A DNA stretch of 64,000 nt from Chryseobacterium indoltheticum (GTDB lineage Bacteria; Bacteroidota; Bacteroidia; Flavobacteriales; Weeksellaceae), in NCBI RefSeq assembly GCF_003815915.1, contig NZ_CP033929.1, positions 310,001 through 374,000 on the forward strand. The letters are read 5' to 3'. Shown here in pieces: positions 33,158 through 41,288 of the stretch (positions within the stretch are counted from its first letter, which is position 1; the number at the start of each line of letters is the position of its first letter). The notes beneath the pieces are model-generated. The model ran no database searches, was not told where the DNA came from, and was given only the letters and a program-made list of their open reading frames with translations. A program made the position numbers and the translations under genes.

Positions 33158-34384
33158 ATTTTTTTCTAAAAAATCTCCCACTACAAAGTTGCTGCCGCCA
33201 ATAAAAATCATTTCTGCATTCGTACATTCTTGTTTTGCAGAAAGATAGGCTTCTTGTACAGAATCAAAAATTTTGTAATTTATTTTTGATTTTTTTAGTA
33301 AATCTTCATAGTCTAATGGATGTCTTCCCCTGTTGATGGATGGGTTTGCAAAATAAAACTCAGAATTCTTAGGCAGTAAACCCATTACATCATCAATGTT
33401 TTTGTCATTGACGAACCCTAAAATAACATGTTTGCGTTTTTCAATGGCATTCAGTTGCTCAAAAACAGATTCTAAACCTGCCTGATTGTGTGCGGTGTCA
33501 CAAATAGTCAGAGGATTATGAGAAAATTCAAACCAACGACCGATGAACCCTGTGTTTTTATGAACGTTCAAGAGTCCGGTTTCAATATTTTTATCGGAGA
33601 TATTATAATTGAGTTTTTGCAACTCTTCAATTAGGCTTAAGACAACCTTAATGTTTTTATTTTGGTAATTTCCTTTCAGATCAGATTTTAACTCGGTTTT
33701 TAATAAAGAAGCATCAATAAATGAAGCGTTTTCTTTAGCTGCTTTAGATTTAATAATATTTTTTACTATTTCATTATCGTCACCGAAAATTATGGGCGTA
33801 TCATTTTTTATAATTCCTGCTTTTTCGTAGGCAATTTCTTCGATCGTGTTTCCTAAAATATTCTGATGATCGAGTTGTACATTCGTAATCGCTGCAACCA
33901 AAGGATTAATAATATTTGTAGAATCTAATCTCCCTCCCAAGCCAACCTCAATAATGGCAAGGTCGACCTTTTGCTGAGCAAAATACTCAAACGCCATAAT
34001 TGTAGTAAATTCAAAAAAAGAAGGAAGTATATCTTCGGGAAGCGTTTGTAGTTTTAAAATAAAATGATAGACAAATTCTTTATCACAATTTTTACCGTCT
34101 ACTTTAATGCGCTCGGTAAAATCAATAAGATGCGGAGAATTATACAGTCCTGTTTTATAACCCGACTCCTGAAGAACCGAAGAAAGCATATTGCTGGTAG
34201 ACCCTTTTCCATTGGTTCCCCCAATATGAATGCATTTTATTTTATCTTGTGGGTTGTTAAAAAAAGCGCAGAGTCTTGAGATATTCTCCAGTCCTGGTTT
34301 GTACGCTTTTTGCCCATCTCTTTGATAGTTTGGCGCCTGAACGAAAAGCCATTCTACGGCTTCCTGATATTGTGCGTTTGTCAT
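33140..34384 (-). CDS. folC: Folylpolyglutamate synthase / dihydrofolate synthase FolC
   Basis: FolC attaches glutamate to dihydropteroate and extends the polyglutamate tail of folates with ATP. The 414-residue protein has the Mur-ligase P-loop HIGGTNGKGSTSNM, the omega-loop SPHLIDFTERIKVDG, EVGLGGRLDSTNI, the Lys-containing EKAGIIKNDTPII and ICDTAHNQAGLES in the C-terminal domain. Length is typical. The reading frame ends within the tRNA promoter region. Confidence 0.95.
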   Translation of the reverse strand: MTNAQYQEAVEWLFVQAPNYQRDGQKAYKPGLENISRLCAFFNNPQDKIKCIHIGGTNGKGSTSNMLSSVLQESGYKTGLYNSPHLIDFTERIKVDGKNCDKEFVYHFILKLQTLPEDILPSFFEFTTIMAFEYFAQQKVDLAIIEVGLGGRLDSTNIINPLVAAITNVQLDHQNILGNTIEEIAYEKAGIIKNDTPIIFGDDNEIVKNIIKSKAAKENASFIDASLLKTELKSDLKGNYQNKNIKVVLSLIEELQKLNYNISDKNIETGLLNVHKNTGFIGRWFEFSHNPLTICDTAHNQAGLESVFEQLNAIEKRKHVILGFVNDKNIDDVMGLLPKNSEFYFANPSINRGRHPLDYEDLLKKSKINYKIFDSVQEAYLSAKQECTNAEMIFIGGSNFVVGDFLEKNLEISE

Positions 34385-34536
34385 GATGCAAAATTCTCAA
34401 AACTTTCATTAAAATGAAACAATAATTTTCTAAATCTGTAACTTTTTTGCAATCTTTACGTCTAATGCTAAAAAAGCCAATTTGAAATCGCTGTTTGCAA
34501 ACTTTTTTTATTGAAAAAGAATTTGAAAATAACGGT

Positions 34537-34544
34537 TACATTTG
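34537..34544 (+). promoter_or_regulatory. Putative -7 promoter box for the tolC-type gene
   Basis: TACATTTG matches TAnnTTTG, 22 nt before the ATG at 34567. The nearest TTG words have spacers of 11 and 23 nt, so the -33 element is unclear. Confidence 0.4.
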
Positions 34545-34566
34545 AAAAAAAATTAAATATTTCCTT

Positions 34567-35913
34567 ATGAAAAAAGTTTTGACGATTGTTTTGGGATTAG
34601 CCTTTGCGGGATTAAGCGCTCAGCAGAAATGGTCTTTGCGTGAATGTGTAGACTATGCGGTAAAGCACAATCTGCAGGTAATTCAGAATGAATATTCAAA
34701 ACAGCTTCAGGATTCTAGTCTTAAAATTGCCCAGAGAAATTACCTTCCTTCTGTAAGCGCAAACGTAGGAAATAACGTGAGTTTTGGGCAGGCTTCTTTG
34801 GGAACAGGAAGTATCAGAAACGACAGATTCAGCAATTCTGCTAATTTGGGAGCTGATATTTTGGTTTACAACAACGGCAGACTTGAAAAAACAATCAGAA
34901 AATCTCAGTTTGATGTTGAGGCAAGTCAATATGATATTGAAACCATTAAAAATGATATTTCGCTGCAGATTGCTCAACAATATTTAACGACTTTACTCAA
35001 TAAGGAAATTGTAAAGATTTCTCAAAGCGCAACAGATAATGCCAAAAAACAATTTGACAGAGCAAAAATAACTACAGAAGTAGGTACCACCGCCCAAACT
35101 ATTGTTGCAGAAGCAGAAGCGGCCTGGGCAAGAGAAAAACAAAACTTAAAGACAGCAGAGATCAATGTTGGAAGAAGCTTATTTGCTTTGGCGCAGTTGC
35201 TTCAGTTAAAAGATTATAAAGATTTTGATGTAGAAGATGTGCAAGTTGATGATAAGCTTACGCCTCAGTTAGTTTCTGTAGATGATGTGTTAAGCATCGC
35301 TTATGAAAATCAGCCACAAATAAAAGCGGCAGAAAGCAGAATAAAATCAGCAGAAGCGCAGACCGAAATTACCAAAACTTCTTTCTGGCCAACTCTTACG
35401 GCGAGTTTGGGAATAGGAAGTTTTTATAACAATTTATTGAATACAAGCTATTCAGGCTTTGATCAGTTTGGAAATGCTGCAAGGGAACCTTCTTTTTTCA
35501 AGCAATACAAAGATAACTTTGGACAACAGGGCGGACTGAGTTTAAATATTCCGATTTTCAATAAAGGAATTACCAAACTTCAGGTAGAGCAGTCAAAAAT
35601 CAATGAAAATATTGCTAAAACTACTTTAGAACAGCAAAAACAAAATGTAAGACAAAGCGTACAACAAGCTCAGTTTGATGTTGATTCCAATTACGAAGTA
35701 TATCTTGCAGCAGTAGAAGCTGAAAAAAGCACAAAATTAGCCATGGAATTTGCCGACAAAAGTTACACTGCGGGTCGTACAACAATTTATGATCTAAATA
35801 TTGCCCGAAACAATTATGCCAATGCTCAAGGTTCAGTAGAGCAGGCTAAATTTAATTATCTTTTCAGTATTAAATTATTGAATTTCTATTCAGGAATTCC
35901 GCTAAGTTTGTAA
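34567..35913 (+). CDS. TolC-family outer-membrane efflux protein
   Basis: The 448-residue protein has a signal peptide (VLTIVLGLAFAGLSAQ) and two OEP repeats of long amphipathic helices. N-terminal WSLRECVDYAVKHNLQVIQ is the usual opening, and the second repeat opens near LSIAYENQPQIKAAESRIK. It forms the outer-membrane tunnel of export systems. No inner-membrane pump or adaptor gene is adjacent, so its partner is unknown. The next gene starts one base after its stop. Confidence 0.92.
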   Translation: MKKVLTIVLGLAFAGLSAQQKWSLRECVDYAVKHNLQVIQNEYSKQLQDSSLKIAQRNYLPSVSANVGNNVSFGQASLGTGSIRNDRFSNSANLGADILVYNNGRLEKTIRKSQFDVEASQYDIETIKNDISLQIAQQYLTTLLNKEIVKISQSATDNAKKQFDRAKITTEVGTTAQTIVAEAEAAWAREKQNLKTAEINVGRSLFALAQLLQLKDYKDFDVEDVQVDDKLTPQLVSVDDVLSIAYENQPQIKAAESRIKSAEAQTEITKTSFWPTLTASLGIGSFYNNLLNTSYSGFDQFGNAAREPSFFKQYKDNFGQQGGLSLNIPIFNKGITKLQVEQSKINENIAKTTLEQQKQNVRQSVQQAQFDVDSNYEVYLAAVEAEKSTKLAMEFADKSYTAGRTTIYDLNIARNNYANAQGSVEQAKFNYLFSIKLLNFYSGIPLSL

Positions 35914-35914
35914 A

Positions 35915-36505
35915 ATGTCTATTCAGTCTTTAGAAAAATATTTACCTCAGAATACACTTTTGTATTTAAAGAAATGGTTTTCAAGTCATTATATTCATAT
36001 AAAAGTTACTAAAAATAGAAATTCGAAGCTTGGAGATTACCGTAAATTAAGGGATAATTCGCATGAAATTACCATCAATTCTACGTTGGCTCCGCAGCTC
36101 TTCTTTTTTGTGTTGACCCACGAGTTGGCGCATCTTATCGCTTTCGAAAAATTCGGAAGAAAAATTGCTCCGCACGGTATCGAATGGAAACATACTTTCA
36201 GGGAAATGCTTCTGGAAAGTATAGATGTTTATGAAGAAGATCTGAAGCCGATTATTATTAAATTTTCCAGATCTCCGAAAGCCAATTTTATGGCAAGCCC
36301 GGATCTTGTAAAATATTTTCATATTGAAAATCAGGATGATGATGAGGTTTATATAGAAAAGCTCAGTAAAGGAGAGAATTTCATCTATCGAGACGAAAAG
36401 TATTTGTTGGAAGGTCTGATTAAAAAAAACTATCTTTGTATGAATCTGGCTACAGGGCGAAAGTATTCTTTCAAACCGCTGGCGAGAGTGAAAAAATGCA
36501 GTTAA
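35915..36505 (+). CDS. SprT-like zinc metalloprotease-domain protein
   Basis: The 196-residue protein has the zinc motif HELAHLIAFEKFG (His 69, Glu 70, His 73) followed by PHGIEWKHTF, the pattern of SprT-like proteins. In eukaryotes relatives (Spartan) cleave DNA-protein crosslinks; the bacterial role is uncertain. The C-terminal part (about 125-196) may be a small beta-rich domain. It directly follows the tolC-type gene and precedes the guanylyltransferase gene by 3 nt. Confidence 0.88.
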   Translation: MSIQSLEKYLPQNTLLYLKKWFSSHYIHIKVTKNRNSKLGDYRKLRDNSHEITINSTLAPQLFFFVLTHELAHLIAFEKFGRKIAPHGIEWKHTFREMLLESIDVYEEDLKPIIIKFSRSPKANFMASPDLVKYFHIENQDDDEVYIEKLSKGENFIYRDEKYLLEGLIKKNYLCMNLATGRKYSFKPLARVKKCS

Positions 36506-36508
36506 AAT

Positions 36509-37588
36509 ATGTCAAAATCAGATAAATACTGTGTGATTATGGCGGGAGGAATCGGTAGTAGATTCTGGCCTTTGAGCACACAGAAATTCCCTAAACAATT
36601 TCAGGACATTTTGGGAACGGGTCGTACGATGATTCAACAGACTTATGACAGAATCAGTAAGATTATTCCCAACGAAAATATATTTGTAATTACCAATAAA
36701 GAATATGTTGGGCTTTCTCATCAGCAGTTACCGGAAATTCCTGAAGATAATGTAGTGGGTGAGCCTCTGATGAAAAACACAGCTGCATGCAATCTTTACA
36801 TGGCAAACAAAATTGCCGAAGTGAATCCCGATGCTACGATGATTGTGCTTCCTGCAGATCATTTAATTTTAAAAGAAGACATTTTTTTAGAGAAAGTAGA
36901 ATTGGCATTTAGCATTGCGTCAACACATGATTATCTGTTGACGTTAGGCATTACACCAACAAGACCAGACACCGGTTACGGATATATTCAGTTTGTTGAA
37001 GAAAAAGATTCAGACTATTATAAAGTTAAAACTTTTACAGAAAAACCGATTCTTGAAATTGCTAAAAGTTTCCTTGAAAGCGGAGATTTTCTTTGGAATG
37101 CAGGGATTTTTATCTGGAATGTAAAATCTATTCATAAAGCTTTTGAAATGTTTCTTCCGGATATGACTCAGCAGTTTATGGCTTGCGAATACAATGCCGA
37201 AGCTGAAGTAAGCTGTATAGAACTCATTTATCCTAAAATTCAGAAAATATCGATCGATAACGGAATTTTAGAAAAAGCTAAAAATGTGCATGTAATTCCT
37301 GCCGATTTAGGTTGGAGCGATCTCGGAACCTGGACTTCAGTTTTCGAAAACAGCGAAAGGGATCAGAACGAAAATGCAATCAATATAAAAACGGCGCTTA
37401 CTTACGATTCTACAGGGAATATTATTCATGTGAAAAATAATAAGGCTGTGGTCATAGACGGTTTACAGGATTTTATCGTTGTAGATACAGACAAAGTATT
37501 GTTAATTTGCCCGAGAGAGCACGATCAGCAGATTAAAGACTATGTTTTAGACTTAAAAAGCCTGAAAAAAGGCGAAAAATTTATGTAA
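36509..37588 (+). CDS. manC: Mannose-1-phosphate guanylyltransferase
   Basis: The enzyme makes GDP-mannose from mannose-1-phosphate and GTP for glycan synthesis. The 359-residue protein shows the nucleotidyltransferase signature MAGGIGSRFWPLSTQKFPKQF, VLPADHLI, FTEKPILEIAKSFLESGDFLWNAGIFIW and DLGWSDLGTWTS. It lacks the C-terminal isomerase domain of bifunctional AlgA/ManC enzymes. It fits with the glycosyltransferases nearby, although the gene is not in their operon. Confidence 0.92.
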   Translation: MSKSDKYCVIMAGGIGSRFWPLSTQKFPKQFQDILGTGRTMIQQTYDRISKIIPNENIFVITNKEYVGLSHQQLPEIPEDNVVGEPLMKNTAACNLYMANKIAEVNPDATMIVLPADHLILKEDIFLEKVELAFSIASTHDYLLTLGITPTRPDTGYGYIQFVEEKDSDYYKVKTFTEKPILEIAKSFLESGDFLWNAGIFIWNVKSIHKAFEMFLPDMTQQFMACEYNAEAEVSCIELIYPKIQKISIDNGILEKAKNVHVIPADLGWSDLGTWTSVFENSERDQNENAINIKTALTYDSTGNIIHVKNNKAVVIDGLQDFIVVDTDKVLLICPREHDQQIKDYVLDLKSLKKGEKFM

Positions 37589-37621
37589 AAGACTGGCACG
37601 GTTTCTGTGACATTATCAGCT

Positions 37622-38290
37622 ATGAAAAAAAGTACAACTCTTATTTTTCTGTTTACTTTTCTGCTTTTGGGAATTTCTGTTTTTTCTCAGGACAAAAATA
37701 AGTTTAATAATGTGGATGGCGTTTTAGCTAAAATAATTCCGAATAATAAACTTGACTTTTGGGTGTTAGCACACAACAGTTACGGGAAAAATAAAGAAGT
37801 AAAAATTTCCGGAACCAAGAAAGATTATGTGCCTCAATTTAGTGGGTTCAGCCTCAGACCTGGTGAAGATAGTTTTTATTATATTGTTTATTCGGTGGGC
37901 GGAAAGATTAATTATCTTACCGATATTAATGAATTGAAAGGTTTTATAGGAAAGGTTGATAACGTTGAAGAAGCTGCTTTGTCTGCCGTTTTGGATGGAT
38001 ATTTAATTGATGAGCAATTTGTAGACGTTGCTGCCAATTATTACACAGATGCAACCAATTATTACCTAGATCTCGGAAAAATCACTTCAAAAGAGTGTCC
38101 TTACCAAAAAACACATTTTACGCTGACGGTTAATAAGGCTACAGGTGTAGTTTCGAATATTAAAGATAACGGAACGTACATTGAAGTTTATACTAAAAAT
38201 TGTAAAAACAACCCACGTCTTTTAAAAATAGAAAAGAAAGAAGAACCAAAAGATGAGCCCAAAAAACAACCCATCAAAAAAAGAAGATAA
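37622..38290 (+). CDS. Secreted hypothetical protein
   Basis: The 222-residue product has a signal peptide (TLIFLFTFLLLGISVFSQ), a mature domain with no motif I recognise, and a Lys/Pro/Glu-rich tail (EKKEEPKDEPKKQPIKKRR). The ATG at 37622 is preferred; an in-frame TTG-like start at 37607 adds five residues before the signal peptide. Its last 38 bases overlap the start of the GNAT gene in another frame, so the low-complexity tail may partly reflect the overlap. Confidence 0.78.
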   Translation: MKKSTTLIFLFTFLLLGISVFSQDKNKFNNVDGVLAKIIPNNKLDFWVLAHNSYGKNKEVKISGTKKDYVPQFSGFSLRPGEDSFYYIVYSVGGKINYLTDINELKGFIGKVDNVEEAALSAVLDGYLIDEQFVDVAANYYTDATNYYLDLGKITSKECPYQKTHFTLTVNKATGVVSNIKDNGTYIEVYTKNCKNNPRLLKIEKKEEPKDEPKKQPIKKRR

Positions 38291-38792
38291 ATTTTACGAA
38301 ACAGAAAGGCTTTTGATTCGTCCGATATCTTTGGAGGATGCTGATCTGATTTTCGAGATGTATAACATGCCGAGGTTTATCAAATTTATTGGTGATCGTC
38401 ATATAAAAACGATTTCTGATGCTGAAAATTACATTAAAGACAAGTTTTTGCCTCAAATTGAAAGAGTAGGATTTGGAAATTATCTTATTGTTTTAAAAGA
38501 AGGAAGCCAAAAAATAGGTGCGGTAGGAATCTTTGAAAGAGAAGGTCTTGATGTTGTAGATATCGGGTTTTCTGTTCTTGAAAAATTTGAGGGTAAAGGC
38601 CTTATGTTTGAAGCTGCTCAGAAAATAAAATCTGTCGGAATGGAAGATCTTGGATTAAATAAAATTTCTGCCATTACCGTAAAAGACAATTTTTCTTCAC
38701 AAAAATTAATTGAAAGATTAGGTTTAAAATTCCAAAAATATGTAACGCTTCCCAATGAAAATGAAGAGTTGATGTATTACGAAACGGAATGA
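38253..38792 (+). CDS. GNAT-family N-acetyltransferase
   Basis: The 179-residue protein matches the RimJ/RimL-like (Acetyltransf_3) group: TERLLIRPISLEDADLIFEMY near the start, then IGAVGIFEREG, DIGFSVLEKFEGKGLMFEAA with the acetyl-CoA-binding pattern, and SAITVKDNFSSQKLIERLGL. The substrate is unknown. The start overlaps the end of the preceding gene by 38 nt; no later ATG keeps the conserved TERLLIRP segment. Confidence 0.88.
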   Translation: MSPKNNPSKKEDKFYETERLLIRPISLEDADLIFEMYNMPRFIKFIGDRHIKTISDAENYIKDKFLPQIERVGFGNYLIVLKEGSQKIGAVGIFEREGLDVVDIGFSVLEKFEGKGLMFEAAQKIKSVGMEDLGLNKISAITVKDNFSSQKLIERLGLKFQKYVTLPNENEELMYYETE

Positions 38793-38804
38793 TTTTCAGA
38801 CTTT

Positions 38805-38878
38805 TTGTCCTTCTGACAAATGAAGAATCCAGGTCTAATACAGATTCTTCACTTCGCTTCGTTTTATTCAGAATGACG
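38805..38878. repeat. GAAGAATC/GATTCTTC repeat element ending TTCAGAATGAC
   Basis: GAAGAATC (38823-38830) pairs with GATTCTTC (38843-38850), flanked by GTCCTTCTG on the left and TTCAGAATGAC on the right, which are also partly complementary. It lies between two convergent genes. The wording is close to the element at 18431-18490. Confidence 0.6.
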
Positions 38879-38888
38879 GATTATAAAA

Positions 38889-39338
38889 TTATCCCTCCAA
38901 AATCTGAGCTGCTGCAGTTTTAGAAGTTACTTTTTCGATAACTCTGGTGCAAATTCCTTTTTCATCGAAAATAAAGGTAGTTCTCACGATTCCCATATAC
39001 GTTTTTCCGAAAGTTTTTTTCTCCTGCCAAACTCCGAATTTCTCGATAATATCACGACTTTCATCAGCAATTAAATCATAAGGAAAAGCAAATTTGCTGT
39101 GAAAATTTTTCTGTTTTTTAACGGTATCTCCACTTATTCCTAAAAGCTGAAATCCTGCTTTTTCCAATTGAGAATAATTATCACTCAGATTACAAGCTTC
39201 CACAGTGCAGGTTGGTGTATTCGCTTGCGGATAAAAGAAAATAACTAATTTTTTTCCAATTAATTTTTGTGAATTAATTGTTTCTCCGTCCTGATTGATT
39301 CCTTCAAATTGTGGTAATTGGTCTCCAACTTTCAGCAT
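38889..39338 (-). CDS. bcp: Thioredoxin-dependent peroxiredoxin, Bcp/PrxQ type
   Basis: Bcp reduces hydroperoxides using thioredoxin. The 149-residue protein shows LVIFFYPQANTPTCTVEACNLSD with the peroxidatic Cys in TPTCT; the second Cys five residues later (EAC) is the resolving residue of PrxQ-type enzymes. Also present are ISGDTVKKQKNFHSKF and TFIFDEKGI. Length fits the family. It diverges from the nth gene. Confidence 0.93.
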   Translation of the reverse strand: MLKVGDQLPQFEGINQDGETINSQKLIGKKLVIFFYPQANTPTCTVEACNLSDNYSQLEKAGFQLLGISGDTVKKQKNFHSKFAFPYDLIADESRDIIEKFGVWQEKKTFGKTYMGIVRTTFIFDEKGICTRVIEKVTSKTAAAQILEG

Positions 39339-39371
39339 AATGATTTATTTTTGTTCAAATTTAATGGTTAA

Positions 39372-40004
39372 ATGACAAAAAAGCAAAGAGCGGCGCTCAT
39401 TCAGTCAGAATTAGAAAAATTATATCCTGAAGTTCCTATTCCGCTGGATCATACCGACGCCTATACTTTAATGGTTGCAGTTGCGCTTTCCGCACAGACG
39501 ACAGATAAGAAAGTGAATCAGGTGACGCCTGATCTTTTCGCTGTTGCAGGAACACCTCAAAGAATGGCCAAACTAGAAGAGTTTCAAATTAAAGAACTGA
39601 TTAAAGAAATCGGACTCTCCAATACAAAAGCGAAGAATCTGAAAAGAATGGCGGAGCTTTTACTCGAAAGACATAATGGAGTAGTGCCTCAAACTTACGA
39701 AGAACTCGAAGCGCTTCCAGGAGTTGGCCACAAAACGGCTTCTGTAGTCATGAGCCAAGGCTTTGGTTTTCCTGCTTTTCCGGTTGATACGCATATTCAC
39801 AGATTGATGACGCAATGGAAATTGACTTCCGGAAAAAACGTTGTAGAAACTGAAAAAGATGCCAAAAATCTGTGGAAAGAAGAGGTTTGGAATAAACTTC
39901 ACCTTCAGATTATTTTCTACGGACGAGAATATTCTCCCGCAAGAGGAAAGGGTGAGAAAGATTTTCTCACTAAAATGTTATTCGAAGAAAAGGAAATAAA
40001 TTAA
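39372..40004 (+). CDS. nth: Endonuclease III homologue lacking the Fe-S cluster loop
   Basis: Endonuclease III removes oxidised pyrimidines in base-excision repair. The 210-residue protein has the helix-hairpin-helix LPGVGHKTASVVM with catalytic Lys 121 and the catalytic Asp 139 in FPVDTHIHR. The C-terminal end reads FYGREYSPARGKGEKDFL, where E. coli Nth has its four-cysteine [4Fe-4S] loop; none of the four cysteines is present. It therefore appears to be a cluster-free form. Confidence 0.92.
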   Translation: MTKKQRAALIQSELEKLYPEVPIPLDHTDAYTLMVAVALSAQTTDKKVNQVTPDLFAVAGTPQRMAKLEEFQIKELIKEIGLSNTKAKNLKRMAELLLERHNGVVPQTYEELEALPGVGHKTASVVMSQGFGFPAFPVDTHIHRLMTQWKLTSGKNVVETEKDAKNLWKEEVWNKLHLQIIFYGREYSPARGKGEKDFLTKMLFEEKEIN

Positions 40005-40017
40005 TTATCAAACTTAC

Positions 40018-40077
40018 AAAACTTCCCCTCCTTTGGAGGGGTGGCGAAAATTCGTAGAATCTTTGACGGGGTGGTTA
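40018..40077. repeat. CCCCTCCTTTGGAGGGG hairpin element
   Basis: CCCCTCC (40025-40031) and GGAGGGG (40035-40041) form a G/C-rich hairpin with a TTT loop, followed by GTGGCGAAAATTC and GACGGGGTGG. It stands out from the AT-rich surroundings and lies between convergent genes. Similar text recurs in genomes of this group from memory, but only one copy is in this window. Confidence 0.6.
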
Positions 40078-40092
40078 AATAAGAAATAAAAT

Positions 40093-40539
40093 TTACTCTA
40101 CACCCAACAATCTTCTATGATAATTGATCTGCCCCAAATGATAATTTAAATGTCCAAACAAATGAATCAGAAAATATTCTGTCGTCATTGGATAGCCTAA
40201 AGCTTGAATAGGATATTCTTTTTTCAAATCTTCTTCTGATAATTGATCAAGCGAAGAATGCACGACTTCGATAGTTTTTTCAATTTGCAGAATCAATTCG
40301 GTTTTTGGAATGTTTTTTAATGAAAATTCAAGTTCTCTGTTTCTCACATACCCTGAATTTCCCAAAATTGCACCAATAAAATGATTAATATTTCCAACCA
40401 GATGAAGAGATAAATTTCCTGCAGAATTCAGAATATCTTTATCGATTTTCCAAATGGCTTCTTCGTTTTGATATGATTCTATTTCTTTTTTTAATTGGTT
40501 TAAATCTCTTGTGAACAATGATTTTATGCTTTCTGTCAT
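40093..40539 (-). CDS. DinB-family protein
   Basis: The 148-residue protein is a four-helix bundle of the DinB/YfiT type. A histidine in LSLHLVGNINHFIGAIL and the pair in HLFGHLNYHLGQINYHRRLL are the likely metal ligands. Such proteins are often thiol-dependent transferases (bacillithiol or similar), but the substrate is unknown here. Length fits the family. Confidence 0.82.
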   Translation of the reverse strand: MTESIKSLFTRDLNQLKKEIESYQNEEAIWKIDKDILNSAGNLSLHLVGNINHFIGAILGNSGYVRNRELEFSLKNIPKTELILQIEKTIEVVHSSLDQLSEEDLKKEYPIQALGYPMTTEYFLIHLFGHLNYHLGQINYHRRLLGVE

Positions 40540-40627
40540 AATTTTAGCGATATTAAATGTGGAGGGATTTTTGTGAAATAAAAAGACGGTGTAGTTTATT
40601 ACTAAATCAAAATTAAGAATAATATTT

Positions 40628-41194
40628 TTATTTAATTAGAGTTCTAAAATACCCTCTAAAAATCTTTTTCACACCACCATCTACCATGCATTTGTAATCT
40701 ATAAACCCGTAAATGCTGTCATTTTTTTGATGACCTTTTTTATTTAAAACTAACTTTTGATAGATTGCTTTTGATTTGATGAACTTTTCTTCACCTTTGA
40801 TGGTTTTCGGATCATAATCTTTAATGAAATAGGAACCATTAAAAACCTTTACCAAAACACCATTTGCGGATTGTTTATTGTTGTTATTCAGTGAAATATT
40901 TAAAGTGTCGTCCTTTAAATTGGCTTTACATTTATAATTATCAAACTTTCCCGACATATTCCAAATTGTTGACTCCTGAACAATATATGCTGTTCTGCTT
41001 TTGCTCTCATTAACATCAGTTCTGTAAAGTTTTAGCTCAGGGTATTTTGATAGTAATTTTATTGTGTCATTTTGTGGAAGACTTTCGTCAACGACAAATT
41101 TTTCAAAATTCTGTTGAATTTTCTTCTCTTTTTTGCAGCTTACAATTAATAGGCAGAAAATTAAAATGAAGATAAAATATAAAGCTTGTTTCAT
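40628..41194 (-). CDS. Hypothetical lipoprotein
   Basis: The 188-residue product has a lipoprotein signal peptide with lipobox-like LLIVSCKKEKK (Cys about 20). The mature part is Lys- and Asn-rich with no motif I recognise. It lies between a DinB gene and a DUF885 lipoprotein on the same strand, with about 90-nt gaps. No function is proposed. Confidence 0.72.
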   Translation of the reverse strand: MKQALYFIFILIFCLLIVSCKKEKKIQQNFEKFVVDESLPQNDTIKLLSKYPELKLYRTDVNESKSRTAYIVQESTIWNMSGKFDNYKCKANLKDDTLNISLNNNNKQSANGVLVKVFNGSYFIKDYDPKTIKGEEKFIKSKAIYQKLVLNKKGHQKNDSIYGFIDYKCMVDGGVKKIFRGYFRTLIK

Positions 41195-41288
41195 AATTTT
41201 GTTTAAACAAATCTAAAACAAAAAAGCCACGAAAATTAATTCGTGACTTCTATATTTCGGAAAATCCTTCCCTGCATTGTTATCAAAT

